From assembly GCA_933228895.1 (NCBI GenBank), contig OW121848.1, positions 82,045,470 through 82,109,469 on the forward strand: 64,000 bases of DNA. Direction: 5' to 3'. Source of the stretch: Platycnemis pennipes. Lineage: Eukaryota; Arthropoda; Insecta; Odonata; Platycnemididae. The notes beneath the pieces were generated by a model that did no database searches, had not been told where the DNA came from, and saw only the letters and a program-made list of their open reading frames with translations. Position 1 is the first letter of the stretch. Each line of letters opens with the position of its first letter. Position numbers and translations under genes: made by a program. This document shows positions 23,470-34,864 of this stretch, one piece after another.

Positions 23470-23755
23470 GATAAATTATTATGAATTATTTAATGATAGA
23501 TTTTTAAAGAAAAAGGCGCATAAGTGCGTAACGGAAGTCATATTGTATGGGGTAAGTAAGTGGTGATAGATTGGGGAGTATTCGTGTTGATGTTGGGGAG
23601 GTGAGAAAGTATGGAGAGAATCCGTACCTGGTGTTAACGCCAAGAGATACGCTGTCTTACGTCCCACCGAAAAATCACTGTTACTGCCGGGATTCGAACC
23701 CCGTTCCTCGGAATGGGAAGCAATGATGTTACTACATTAATCAGATCCTCTCCAA
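23470..23755 (-). mobile_element. tRNA-derived SINE
   Basis: The minus strand begins near 23755 with a head resembling tRNA-Gly: TTGCTTCCCATTCCGAGG and then CGGGGTTCGAATCCCGG, which contains a perfect B box GGTTCGAATCC (23690-23700) in a base-paired T-arm. The A box (near 23735) is degraded. The downstream body (GGTGGGACGTAAG, CTTGGCGTTAAC, GGATTCTCTCCAT) is weakly similar to the core of the SINEs at 10235, 24160 and 37930. The minus-strand ORF inside is a coincidence. Confidence 0.6.
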
Positions 23756-24159
23756 TCACCTATGAAATTATGATGTCTCCATAGACGTATGCTAATAACT
23801 GTGTGCTCTTACTCATTTGCGACTTTGGGTGCAACCCCAATTCGCAAAATTCGAATTGAATTTCTGCCTCTTTGAGATTGGAGGATTTCATTGAAATATT
23901 ATCCCATTGAGTTAAAGAAAAACAATGTCAATATCACACTAATGTGTCTCCATCGCCACTGTCTCATCTTCCTCATGATTTGCGGTTTGAGAGTAAAAGA
24001 TAACGGAGGAAATCTGTTTAAATGATGCGTTTTATTTGCATCGTATTATAACGGAGAGACTGAGAATAGGAGTTCCGGGACTTCAAGAGGATTCATTTTT
24101 GTGGAGCTTGAAGTCTGTCCCGCACTCAAAGACGTCTCAAACGGGAAGGATAGAAATTG

Positions 24160-24445
24160 GAAGGGGAAGGAGGAAGGGAGGAGAAAAACCCGGCGTCGGC
24201 GCTAGCCTTCTCTTAACGAAAGACGCCAAGGCTTTTTCAATTTTGAACCGTATTCCACAGACGTATTGAATTATTTTATTTTATTTATTTATCTCAGACA
24301 GAGTATTGAACTTGTGTTTTCTTCCGCTCTGATTTCAAGTAGGCACTGGAATTGGGCGGAAGATCTCTGCCAGTGCTGGAGTTCGAACCGGGATTAATGA
24401 AAGAACCTCACTTGGGAGAGACCGCATCAATCCGATATGTTCACG
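24160..24445 (-). mobile_element. tRNA-derived SINE, same core as 10235 and 37930 copies
   Basis: The minus-strand head has a B-box-like GGTTCGAACTCC (24378-24389). After an AT-rich spacer containing a TTTATTTTATTTTATT-type simple repeat comes the body core TTGGCGTCTTTCGTTAAGAG, then GGCTAGCGCCGACGCCGGGT (24188-24207) and a pyrimidine-rich end. The core recurs at 37990-38060 on the plus strand with the same order of blocks. The A box is not convincing. Confidence 0.5.
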
Positions 24446-24701
24446 AAACGATTTGAGCTTGACGTGAATAAATCGTATAATGTAGTGAAATATCGGCGCT
24501 TCTGACATATCACCATACCGTGTATCTACATCATTATCAGGGAAGAAGCTTAGTGTTTCTTTTACCACCCGAGTAGAGAGATGGAAGAATCTCGGTTGAA
24601 CACACTCGATTCCAAAATACAGTTCCAAGTGTGGTCATATTAGGAGTTCCTTTTTACGAGGAACGGGAATGGACCCGTTGGTTCATATCATCGACTAGAA
24701 C

Positions 24702-24933
24702 AGGGGTCGGCAATTTGTGGCATGCCAGTGGCTCTAGAGGGATGTTAATGTGTTACTGAAATAAAACTGAATATATAATTATCATAATTCATACAAATTT
24801 TATAGGATCTATTCACTTGATTTCACTTCATGATAATTTTCCCTTGTAAATGTATTTTTATGGATCTTGACTAAATTACAAATTATTTTTGAATACACTT
24901 CACACACTTCAGTCTCAAGGGTTTGCCAAACCC
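24702..24933. mobile_element. Possible hAT-type MITE
   Basis: The left end CAGGGGTCGGCAATTTGTGG is a form commonly seen at hAT termini. The right end GTTTGCCAAACCCTG reads CAGGGTTTGGCAAAC on the other strand, so the ends form an imperfect TIR pair about 230 bp apart with no coding capacity. No matching 8-bp TSD is visible, so the boundaries and the call are tentative. Confidence 0.35.
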
Positions 24934-24999
24934 TGGGCAACAAGGAGGATCCTGAATAGGACGCTATGTTGGTAAATATCTCGGGTGGCGCATGTATAT

Positions 25000-27900
25000 T
25001 CATTTCTCTGGACACATACTCGTGCACAACTCGTCAGCGCGCACATCACAGTGCTCGCGCACACACGCACGTATTCGAGTACACATTAAAGCACACTTCA
25101 ATTTCCTCTCGTGCAAGTCTCTCTCGCAAGCTTTTACGGAAAAATCTAAATGAAAATATGCAGAAAAAAATAATCTTCCCTCTCTTTCCTCTGTCTTCCC
25201 TCTCATTCCTCCTCCCTACTCCTCCACGAATGCAGGGAGGAGGGGGGAGGGTGTTGGCATCCATTCGTTGTGGACCCTCTGTCGATTCCCGTAACAAACG
25301 CTTCGAGCCGTATTTCTTTTTTTTTGGTGTTTGCGTGCGGTAAAGTGTGGGGAGAGATGTTCTGGTTCCCGGGTAGGGAATGGGGTGTTGATGGGGTGGA
25401 GGGGGGGTGGGCACCGGGATTCGAGGACCAGTGCTTAGAATGGGGGTTCTCGGTGGGCGAGGGGAGGGCTTTAGGGAACGGGAGAGGGCGATCAACACTG
25501 AGGAGGTGGCGGAGATGGTATGGTAACGGTGATGAGGGAGCGAGCGGAGGGGTAGGAAGATGAAGGCAAGGCGGCGGGGGGTGGGTGATGTAGAGGTGAG
25601 GTGAGGGGACGAAGGGGAGAAGGAGTATGGATTGGGAGGGGGTGCACCGGAGAGGGAGAGAGGGGGGGGGAGAGGTGGGGTTCGCGGGCGATGCTTAGGG
25701 GCCAAAGGAGTGGGACGGGCCCTGGGAGAGGCGGGCAGGAGGGGCAGAGTGATGCGCCGCGCGCGGTTGGGTAGGGGCGGTAGGCAGCGCGGGAGGACTA
25801 CCGGAGGAGGGGAGGGGATGTGGGTGGGGGAGCGGGCTCATGGGTGAGGGGGGGTGGACGGGAGGGGAGGGGCGAAACCGCCTGGGATTCCTCGTCCAGT
25901 CAGTTGGTGGTGTGGATTTGACTCTTGTGGTGGTGTGTGGAAAGCCATACTCCTCTAACTCTTTTGTGTGTGCATGCACCTCTCCTGTTCAGCGGCTCGC
26001 ATTCTCCACGGGGCCCCCGCCAAGTCGTGTGCGCGAGATAAGGAAGGAAGAAAGGGAGGCGGTGACACGGGAGGCGACCCCCACCCACCATCTCTCGCCA
26101 CCCCCTCACCCTCCTCTGGATATACTCACTTTTTTAATTACGAACTTCGTTTCGGATTCGCTCTCACCTCCCCACCACGCCTTGAAATCCCACCCACCTA
26201 CTCGCCACCCACGGAGAACAAAAGGACGCGGAAATAACAGCACGTGTACCACGAGAAATAACAGTTCTTTTGTGAGGTCCTATTTGGTTTACGCTACTGG
26301 GAGAGGGGGCGAAGGCGTCACCAAAAAATAAATACGAATATCAAATAAACCAGGAGTTGAATATTATTGTCGCGGGGGCACTATCGCCGCCCTCTCGGTT
26401 CCCGCGCGGTGACCTCGCGGTGTTTTGTTCCTTCCGGGGTGACGGCTTGTGAATGTGTGCGTGTTCGTGCGCCCAGCGCCGGTGACTAGTTCCTTCACGC
26501 TATCTACCAGTAGGCGTGTGTTGTCGGAGAGAGGAAAGAGACTGGGTGAATCCCTTGGTGAAATTTTCTCCTCTCCGTCTTTCGTGAATAACCCGCGCGG
26601 GTTTTTCAGAAGCAGGCGACCCCTTTGCTGGATGGGATAGCGAAGACGGAAGACCGCCGTGGCGCCTGGCGCCACTCAGCTGTTTTCACTCTCCTGTCGC
26701 GGGGGAATATATATCTCGTTTCTACTATCTCTCTCTCGGTCTCTTTTCCTTCCGCACTCTTACCACCCCTCTGAACCGACCGCTCCGCTGACAGAAACGC
26801 CCCTTTCTCCAACTCCCCCTCACACACAGATTCACACAGCCTGTCAACCGTTCGCCCACACCGAAAACACACGCGGAGCCGCGCGCCATTCGTCTCTTCC
26901 GACGCTGCCAACGTCGAAAGGCGATCGAACACCAGCAACCACCACGCCGTCACCAACACCGCGGCCGACACCACCATTTCGCCCGCCCGCTTGGCCCAGC
27001 CAGTGTCTGTGCAGTCCCTGTCCTTTTGCACGGCGCTGTTATTGACACTGTCCGCCCAGGAGGGCAGGTCCGAGCAGACTGAGGGCTCGTTGGGACGACG
27101 ACGGGCGACGGCTGTAGTTGCGCAGGGTCACTCCGCGCGCTTTGGCCCAAGAGGCGCATATTTACAGTCAGCATTGCGCTCTCAGCTCGCGGACACAACG
27201 GCCGCCGACAGCAGCGAGGGTCACATCCTGCTTCGAGGGTATCCCATTTGCGGCGGGGTGACAGTGAGAGTGAGAGGTGAGGAAAGAGCGGAGGATAGCG
27301 AGGAGAGCCACCTGCTACCACCCATCATCTAGCCGTCGCGACATAACGCATTCGCCACCCTCGTGTATCTCGATATCCACGGCACCCGGCGTGGGATATC
27401 TTCCCCTCTCCCACCACCCACCAGACCAACACGCTCCCCAAAAGGTGCCGCTGTTTCTCGTGTTTGTGTCCGATTTGTCAAGAGCAAGACAAAAAAAAAT
27501 CTCCACGAGAGCCATCTTTAAAGGAACCCGCATTTTTTTAACACCTCGTAACTGACGGACGTTCGCCCTGCCGGCCGCTCGAAAGTGAACCGCCATTTGG
27601 TTGTTTACGTTGCTCCCTCTCCCCTCCACTTGCTGCCTACCCCCCACCCCCCGTGCTCTCTGGATCCTCCTCCTCTTCCGGGCCCACTTCGCAACAGTGA
27701 CGACAGCAGCATTTAGTGCCGACGTTTCCACTATTCGTGATTCGTGTACGTGACGCGAATGGAACCCCCGGTGAAATAAATACCTACATCTTACTCTTGG
27801 CGAGTGTTTCGCCCAAGTGGACGACCAACGGAGTACCATTCCACGTCTTCCTACAACGTTTAAACCCGAGTGCAAATACTTGAATGGATCAATAGGAGTG

Positions 27901-28650
27901 AAACATCCTTTACATCCTTTGCCGTCTGTTGGGTATTCGAATTGATAAAATCTACGAGCAAGATCGTTTTCCGCATCTCGAGGCGCGAAGTGCGAACGAA
28001 AGGATCAAAACGAAAGGATCTCTTCTCCAGTACTCTTTGGAATTACGCGGCTGTCGTCCGGTACTCGTGAAGTTAATATACGAAGCATCGGCTCCACGAA
28101 CCCATTTTTAAATCCCGTCATCGGTGACTTTCGAGTCTCTGGGACGGCCTTCGACGCCCCTTCCTCTCTCCCGAGGAAAAAGAGGCCGAGTGCTGCGGGG
28201 GTGGGAAAAACGCGCGGGATATACGAAAAGAGGCGAGCGAAGCATATTCTAGCCGGCCGGCTTGGAAGTGTTGGCAGTCCTGCGGCGCTTCTTACCGCCT
28301 CCTCCCTCCCTCCTCGCCTCATCCCACCGACGGCGGATACCAGCTGATCGAACGGGCGCGCGCGAGAGCGACCAGAGCGTACGAAAGAGGGGCGAAGGAG
28401 TAGAACGAAGCGGAGGGCGCTTTGAAAAGAACGAGGGAGAAGCACGCGAGAGAGAGAGAGGAGGGGAATGGAGATAGAGCGGTGATCACGGAGCGAACGC
28501 ACGGCCAAGGGGACGGTCACAATCGTGTTTCGGAGCCGAAAAAAATCAGACGCAGGAGCGCGTCACCTTCGCGGTGCTCAAAAAAGAAGGAAAACGAGAG
28601 AGAGAGCAAAAGCGCGCTCTCTGACTCCCTCACATACATAACCCAGTTCC
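25000..28650. promoter_or_regulatory. Large GC/CpG-rich block, probable promoter/5' region
   Basis: About 3.6 kb of GC- and CpG-rich sequence in otherwise AT-rich DNA. The plus strand is purine-rich with many short G-runs from about 25220 to 25870, and pyrimidine-rich in parts of 26700-27050. Several long ORFs on both strands are low-complexity Pro/Ser/Arg-rich readings of this composition with no domain. The plus-strand start codon and splice donor at 29402-29421 lie just downstream, so the block is best read as promoter and 5' UTR territory of a host gene. Transcription start sites cannot be placed. Confidence 0.5.
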
Positions 28651-28661
28651 AACTGCCGTGT

Positions 28662-28669
28662 TATAAATA
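28662..28669 (+). promoter_or_regulatory. TATA-like motif upstream of candidate exon 1
   Basis: TATAAATA sits at the 3' edge of the GC-rich block, about 740 bp upstream of the ATG at 29402. No strong initiator is seen at the ideal distance, so this is a weak core-promoter candidate. Confidence 0.2.
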
Positions 28670-29401
28670 TTTTTTAGTGCCTCACGTCGCTCTTTTTTTC
28701 TAATTACTTTTTTTAAGTGAAGAGCCGAGATCGCATTCGCTTGTTTTATTAATTTTTTTGTGGAAGATTGTGGAAAGTGTGTTGTGAGTGTGATTTCTGT
28801 TTTACGGAGGGATCGTAGTGACCTCTCTCGACACTCGTGCATCGGTGTAGTCTTGAAATTAATGCCGAGAGGTGAAAAGTGCATTTCGTGAAACGAATAG
28901 TGCTCCCCGGGTCTGATTTGCACGCTCCCTCCCAACACCCGCTGCACCCCTGCATTTCACCGAAATCATCCAGTGACGGAAGGAGAATTGAAAAAATAAG
29001 ATTTCCCCGCTTCTACGTCACTAAGCAGATGTAATTTTTTTGCCGAGCAGAAATTAAACGGGTGTTAAAGAAAGCTTACTTGACTACGCACCAACAACTA
29101 CTTCTGCGAGGAATTACTTTCCGCTTGTCTCTGTCCATGTACAACGGCTTACGTGCTCTCATCGTGATCGTAAAATTCAACGTTGACAACATTTTATAGC
29201 CCATCATCGTTTGACTATCATCGGGACGTGTTATTGCGGCGTGACTCTATTTATTGAATCTGTTGGAGAAATTTTTTGCTGCTGCTTTTCGGGCGCCCAT
29301 CGCTCGGCTGACATCGGGACAACAGGGGAAGAATTTCTTTTCATCGACGGGGAAACTCGTGGATAACATTTCGCTCCAGTAGGAAATGATTATCAAGTGA
29401 T

Positions 29402-29420
29402 ATGCCCAGTACAATTAGAG
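29402..29420 (+). CDS. Candidate first coding exon of an unidentified host gene (partial)
   Basis: ATG CCC AGT ACA ATT AGA G (MPSTIR plus one base) is followed directly by GTAAGC, a good 5' splice donor. An in-frame TGA at 29387-29389 makes this the first possible start in its frame, and position -3 is a purine. It lies immediately downstream of a CpG-rich promoter-like block. Together these fit a short first coding exon with a long 5' UTR and a phase-1 intron. Nineteen nucleotides are too few to identify the protein. A phase-compatible candidate second exon is at 34753-34864. A non-coding exon end or a chance donor remain alternatives. Confidence 0.45.
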
Positions 29421-31479
29421 GTAAGCTTGACTTTGTTTGTTTTTGAGTTGAAGTAGATGGTTTCGATTTAACTAAACTCTCCGCATCGTCACCTGAAACC
29501 CATGAGTAGAAAAGGTTTTGGTTCAAGTTTTTATAGTTTTACTATAAACTTTTTCTTGGCTTTATTTAGAAACGTAGGTTTGGTTGAAACATTTCTAACC
29601 CTTAGGAAAACCTCTTGCGTAGTTAGATTACGTACGACCATTTATTTTAACATATGAACTCATGCCCTCGGAACAAATCAAGTTAAAATGAAGTAAATGT
29701 GCATCTCCACATAGGTACTGAGATAATTTGGTTTTATGTCTAATATTTCAATTACGTATTACAAGTGGCAGTGTGCAATTTTATTACTCTTACTTGTAGC
29801 AAATGTTCCACAGAGAAAAAATCATTCGCCTTGACCGGGACTCTGTGGAAATTATAAGGCTCTAAAGGAACAAGATGTTCACAGACTGCTAGACATATCA
29901 ATGTCATAAAGCAGCCAAGTCGTGCGCATAGCGCCACCGTCCACGAGGTTAGGGCCACGTTGAAACACTAAGGTGCTTACTTTTTAACGAATTCAAATTA
30001 CTTGTATTGGTGCAATTTATTGAAATACATATTTACCTGCATATTTACATCCGTATTTTCAAACTATATTTCTATCCATTACAAAGTACGTCCTTTAATC
30101 TTTTACTCCTCTCATGTAATGTAATTTCGATAAAAAATACTCGAAACCATCCGTGATTAGAGCATATTTAGTTTTACCCATCTACACATTGAATTCCGTA
30201 CGTAGACTTAATTTTTTTCGAATATATTCTGTATAGTCCCTGTCAGGTTAGGCTGAGGTCCCTGAGTTACAGGTCTGTGATGTAACATAGGTCAATCATA
30301 GGATTCTATAGTTCATACTGAGTTTGTATCAGCAGTGTACCAATAACCAATGAGCTTGTATCATCCGAATTACGTCTATGAGTGGCCAAGAAATATTTGC
30401 ATATTTTTTCTCGAGCGTGTTAATTTAGCATAATAGCCTCTGGACCTTGGTCTTTTCCGAGGACTTTATTTTTCAGATTGTATGACATTTGCACTGCTTA
30501 CTTACATGGAATTAACGCATACTTTTGAAACCATGCCGCTCTCGTCTCGATGCTGAAGGTATTACTCGGGATGTATCTAAAAATTTTATTAAAATCGTAC
30601 CTTTTCTGCTGGCCAGTCTCTTTATTTTTTATTTGGACAATGCACAATACCACTTAGTTCTGCCACAGTGTTTATTACTTTAGTATTCACCAAGTAATTA
30701 AAATTGTAGGAAAAACCAAGTGTTTGCTGATTTATAATTTTTGTTTAACATTTTAAAACCATCAAGGAGACAAGGTTGATTTTTTTATGCGTCATTTTCG
30801 GATAGTTGTAATCCAGCAGGAGAATCCACTTCCCCAAAAACAGTTTTTTTGATACCGTCTTTTTAATTTTTGTGTAAGAAGAGAAGTACAACTGCACATA
30901 CTTAACGGACTCTTAATACGTAATACCAATGGTAGTTTTGGTATGAAAACTCTACTTTTAACCATCTCCTTTGGACTGTAAGTTATTTAAATCAAATGAT
31001 GAAGACATTTTTCAAGTTCAATATTCCGACGCCAGTGAAACGTTTTGACATAATAGGTATCCCGCATTTCGTTATTTTTTACATGTACATTAAAAGTTAT
31101 CTACATCAATGTCAATCTGTATATTATTCTAAGAGGCAACTTTAGGTCACGTGACAGAGAGCTATGGGAGACTCCTCACGAGGCATGGACTCCCGCTACA
31201 TATACAATGACATAGATTCTAATTATATTGCTGGTTCTATGGCTCTAATTTCAAATTATTATCCCTTTCGTGTGGGACAGACGCTAAAAAAACGCAATGC
31301 ATCAGAGGGAGCAATGATTTAAATATATTTTGGCTTGCAGGACAAACATGCGAGGAAGACTGTCATCGCTGTCCAGTATTCCTTGCATACTTGCTCCAGA
31401 GTAGACGTTCATCCGTCAAAATTTTCACGTGACGGTCTGAAACTTCTCGTCTGTCGGATTTTACCTATTCATACTTCCG

Positions 31480-32410
31480 TCGCATACCTGGAACACACTA
31501 AAACCTTTTGGTTACGTGATGCGTTATTCTTCCCATGCGTACGCGAACGACGCGAGGAAGGAACGACGTCCCGTCGACTCGGAGACCCATTCATTTCACC
31601 AACGGTTCCCCGTGCCGGCCGGAACAGCGTGCGAGGGCCGTTTGTTGCCGTCACTGCCGCCGTGACCCTCCGGCCCACGCGGAGAACAAATCACCGCCCA
31701 AAAATCCGTCGCCTCAACCTCTTCCTCCTGTTCCGAGCTGCGTGCACTTTTCCCGTGGGTAGCCTGGCTGTCTTCTCCTCCGCTTCTCGTTTCACACGGG
31801 GAGGGTGCGTGGTTCTCGTTGGCGCCGCTCCCTTCCCGACGCCACCCCGCGAGCGGCCTAGCTCCCATGCGGCTCCGTGACTCCCTTCCTTGCCTCCACG
31901 CTGCTCACGACGACCCTCTCTCTCTCTTACCAGTTCATCCATCCATCCATCCGACCAATGTTGCCGTGTCGTGCGTTGACCCTTTGACCGAACAACTCTT
32001 TGGTCCCCTTCTTCCCTCCCCACCCGTAGCCATCCGCCGCTACCCCTCCGACCCTCTCCCTCGCCTCTCTCCCCCCTGTAGTCAATCCCCCTCCTTTCCC
32101 ACTCTCCCTCTCACCATCTCCTCCCGAATACTTCGGGCAGGACCACTCCCGGGGTCTTCTTTCTTTACCCGAGACACTCTTCCCCTCCTCCGCCTTCTTC
32201 CTTTGTCTTCCTCCACGCTATGTGAGATGAGAGACGGGGCTGCGATAAACTTACGATCGACAAAGGAATCATCTTCCTATCCTCCTCTTCCCTTCCATGG
32301 TCCGAGGGATAACCTCGGCTACTGCCTAGTTAAATCGTTCCCCGCTCCCGACGAACCCAGTCCGAATCATCAGTTTTTATATTCTAAGAATCTCCGCCCC
32401 TTCTAATTGT
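31480..32410 (+). promoter_or_regulatory. C/pyrimidine-rich CpG block inside the probable intron
   Basis: About 0.9 kb is markedly GC-rich, with CpGs at the 5' side (31530-31880) and CT-rich runs to about 32400, including a small (CATC)n run at 31937-31952. Three overlapping plus-strand ORFs are compositional. It could be an internal promoter or enhancer-like CpG block. No motif proves this. Confidence 0.3.
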
Positions 32411-32939
32411 GGTATCGTCCTTTCACTCAATTATCTGCATCCTATTCTATTCTTTTCTCGTCGTTGTGGTCTAATGGTTGACTTCACACGAATACCCATT
32501 GAGGTGCATTCTTACGGTATTCTTTCTCTCCACGGTTCTTTTTTGTTGATAAACGTTGTTTCTACACCCAAGCGACTGATTAGCATCTACAACTTATTGT
32601 ATTTATTTCCATTTACTCCGATTTAGGTTGTTAAGTACTCCTACCTAAAAGTTGTAACTCCATGGCAGTGAATTTTGAAGATGTAATCTAAGCTTGTTAA
32701 GACATAATCGATGTTTGTTTTTCAGTGGATTTTAGGTAATTTCAATGGAAGACAGCTTTTTTGGTTATCATTTCATTGCGATGTACCTATACGTATCATT
32801 GTGCTTTGATTAGGAGTGCAACACTCGAGTTTTTTCGGAGCAAGTAATCTAATACGTTTATTTTTCTATAAGTTTAAATGTACACAGTATCATTACAGTT
32901 AATGTGATGAAATAATGAGATTTGACTTCATTTTTCCGC

Positions 32940-32977
32940 ATGGTTTTATTCAAATAGGTTGCGTTGAATAAAACCAT
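32940..32977. repeat. Perfect 14-bp inverted repeat (hairpin)
   Basis: ATGGTTTTATTCAA (32940-32953) is followed after 10 nt by its exact reverse complement (32964-32977). The arms are too short for a typical pre-miRNA and pairing does not extend outward. It may be a remnant of a small inverted-repeat element. Confidence 0.7.
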
Positions 32978-33060
32978 CTGGACCAACGAAGTCAACTTTC
33001 CTTATATTGTTAAGCATCCTTTCCACAAAGCTGCGCCTGATACTATTCACCCTATGTGAT

Positions 33061-33100
33061 ACTGGACTGTTGTCCAACGCACTGGACTGTTGTCCGACTA
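33061..33100. repeat. Tandem 20-bp duplication
   Basis: ACTGGACTGTTGTCCAACGC is followed at once by a second copy differing only near its end (CGACTA in place of CAACGC). No function is suggested. Confidence 0.85.
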
Positions 33101-34752
33101 TGCCTAAAATATTTTACCTTCTCCATTACGGATCGGTCGATTTTATAATGAACATAACTTGAGTGTTACATACAGAGCAAGGAATTGATGAATGCTTTTC
33201 TTTCCACGGACAAAGGATTGGGATGGAAGAGGGGAAGACAGGGTATCGGTGTTCATGTAGGCTTCCTAGTTTATAGCATGCCTGGAAAAAGCGCTTTGTT
33301 TCTATTCACAAAAACCAGTTGTATTACTTCCATTGCCGCCATTATCACCACTATTTGACTCTGGTTTATATAAACTAATGTTGAACCCATTAATGTATCA
33401 CCATATGAAGGCACGTAACGCTATAAGCGCGTGCCGAGTGAATATTCATTCCCTCGGGGTATTATCCCTCTGAGTATTCTGTCTAAATTGATAATTTAGT
33501 TCCTGCATAATATTTGAATCTGCTCTGAGTAGTATCGAAAGTGAATTTAATTGACTTTTCGGCGGAACGACATTGCTTTTTTCTGCCTGACGATTTCCTG
33601 TTTCGTGTTAAATTTAGCAATTTTTCTAGTTCTAGCAAAGCAAAGTTCTAAAGGTACTACTTCAGTAAATATTCGTTGCTAAATCAAATTACTAATATTG
33701 TAAGCTTAGTTCTTTAAACTGTTAACTCCCAAAGGTATTTATGTAAATCTTTTATTCCGCGAATATCGTTACTTTTTGTAGTTCTAGGGTATGCATTTTC
33801 TTGATTAATTACAAATTAGTATGGCCTTTATTTCTCAACCCGGGTGTTTCTTCTGCCTGTAATAAACTCTTAGCGAAGCGTTTTTTCTACCAGGTGTGAC
33901 ATTGCGTATGCTTCTATTTCTGCCAAACGCAAACATCGTTAGGTAATCTCCGAAAGATCGCCGAGGGCTTGTTGTAATAGGGCGGAAGAATGCCATTCAG
34001 CGCCTTTTGCCCTTTCCTGCCTATGCATAGGAGATTAGTCAATTTTCTTACTACAACGTCCATCTCCAGTTGCACTTCGCCTTGTATGGCGCAACGTTTT
34101 TTGAAGGCGAAACAAAAAATTAACCACTTCAAGTGTTCTTATTATGTAATGATTTATTGGGAATTAGTCAACTACGACAGTCATCTGTTTGTTGGTTCGT
34201 TTTTTTTTTGCTCTTCCCCAATTTGCTGTTTTCTCAGCAGCAATTGTATTTTTTCGTCCTTCCTTACGTGCAAGACCTTACTCTATGCTATGTTATTTGT
34301 ATTCCATTTGCAATTTTCTTCTCATTCACTATTTCTTTTTTCTGCCATTTTTTCTCGCGAAGAATTTTAAGTTGAAGTTCTTATGTCATTTTACGCATAT
34401 AGTATTTCGTAGACTACCAGTTGTTTTCCACCAGCTTTGACCTTTGTATTTTCTCTATATTCTTTCATTTGATTTGCCTGTGTCATCCGTGTAGGAAAAA
34501 TCTCGGCATTAGTTGAGCAATAGGTACGTGCCATAAAGGTTTTCAATGGCATCGTGAACAATGAAAGTATGCTTCAGTGTTCCCTTTTATCGGAACCTTC
34601 AAGTTTTGTAACCAGTGACTATAGTAATCAGAGGGAAACATGAATTATCTTGTTTTATCTACGATACAGAATGATTACCATATGTAGGCTCATTAATGCT
34701 CGTAGAGTGTATGCATAATTCTATGTAGGTTCTGTTAACTCCAGATGTCCAG

Positions 34753-34864
34753 ATGTCAAAAAGGCTACCATTCGTAACTGTTGGATTATTGCGATGAAAT
34801 TAGTAATAGCACAAATGGTAGACAATAACTACTTTTCTTCATCATCTGCTTCGTCGGATGACAG
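34753..34864 (+). CDS. Candidate internal or alternative first exon (unidentified)
   Basis: A frame open from 34719 reads KKATIRNCWIIAMKL then MVDNNYFSSSSASSDD and runs into ACAG|GTAAGTAT, a near-perfect donor at 34865. An AG at 34751-34752 would give a 112-nt exon starting in phase 1, matching the phase in which the exon at 29402-29420 ends. Its polypyrimidine tract is weak. Alternatively the ATG at 34815 (context ACAAATGG, a good insect start context) makes this an alternative first exon. The Ser/Asp-rich peptide is not recognised. The exon ends in phase 2. Confidence 0.35.

Larger units (their letters stand above)
29421..34752 (+). other. Probable intron downstream of candidate exon 1
   Basis: It begins with GTAAGC at 29421. 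The sequence is AT-rich with no coding signal apart from the C-rich block at 31480-32410. An acceptor-like TTGGCTTGCAG ends at 31341, followed by an open phase-1 frame of about 30 codons that contains several cysteines and then a stop. It has no convincing donor and was not called as an exon. Confidence 0.3.

Noticed and set aside
25046..28520. Several ORFs of 90-220 codons on both strands in the CpG-rich block
   Set aside because: They are Pro/Ser/Thr/Arg/Gly-rich, overlap in opposite strands and frames, have no domain and follow directly from high GC content, which depletes stop codons.
31335..32406. Plus-strand ORFs of 181 and 195 codons
   Set aside because: Low-complexity readings of a C/T-rich block. 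The frames overlap and no motif or splice structure supports them.
33061..33100. CRISPR-like short repeat
   Set aside because: Only two adjacent 20-bp copies with no spacers, in a eukaryotic context.
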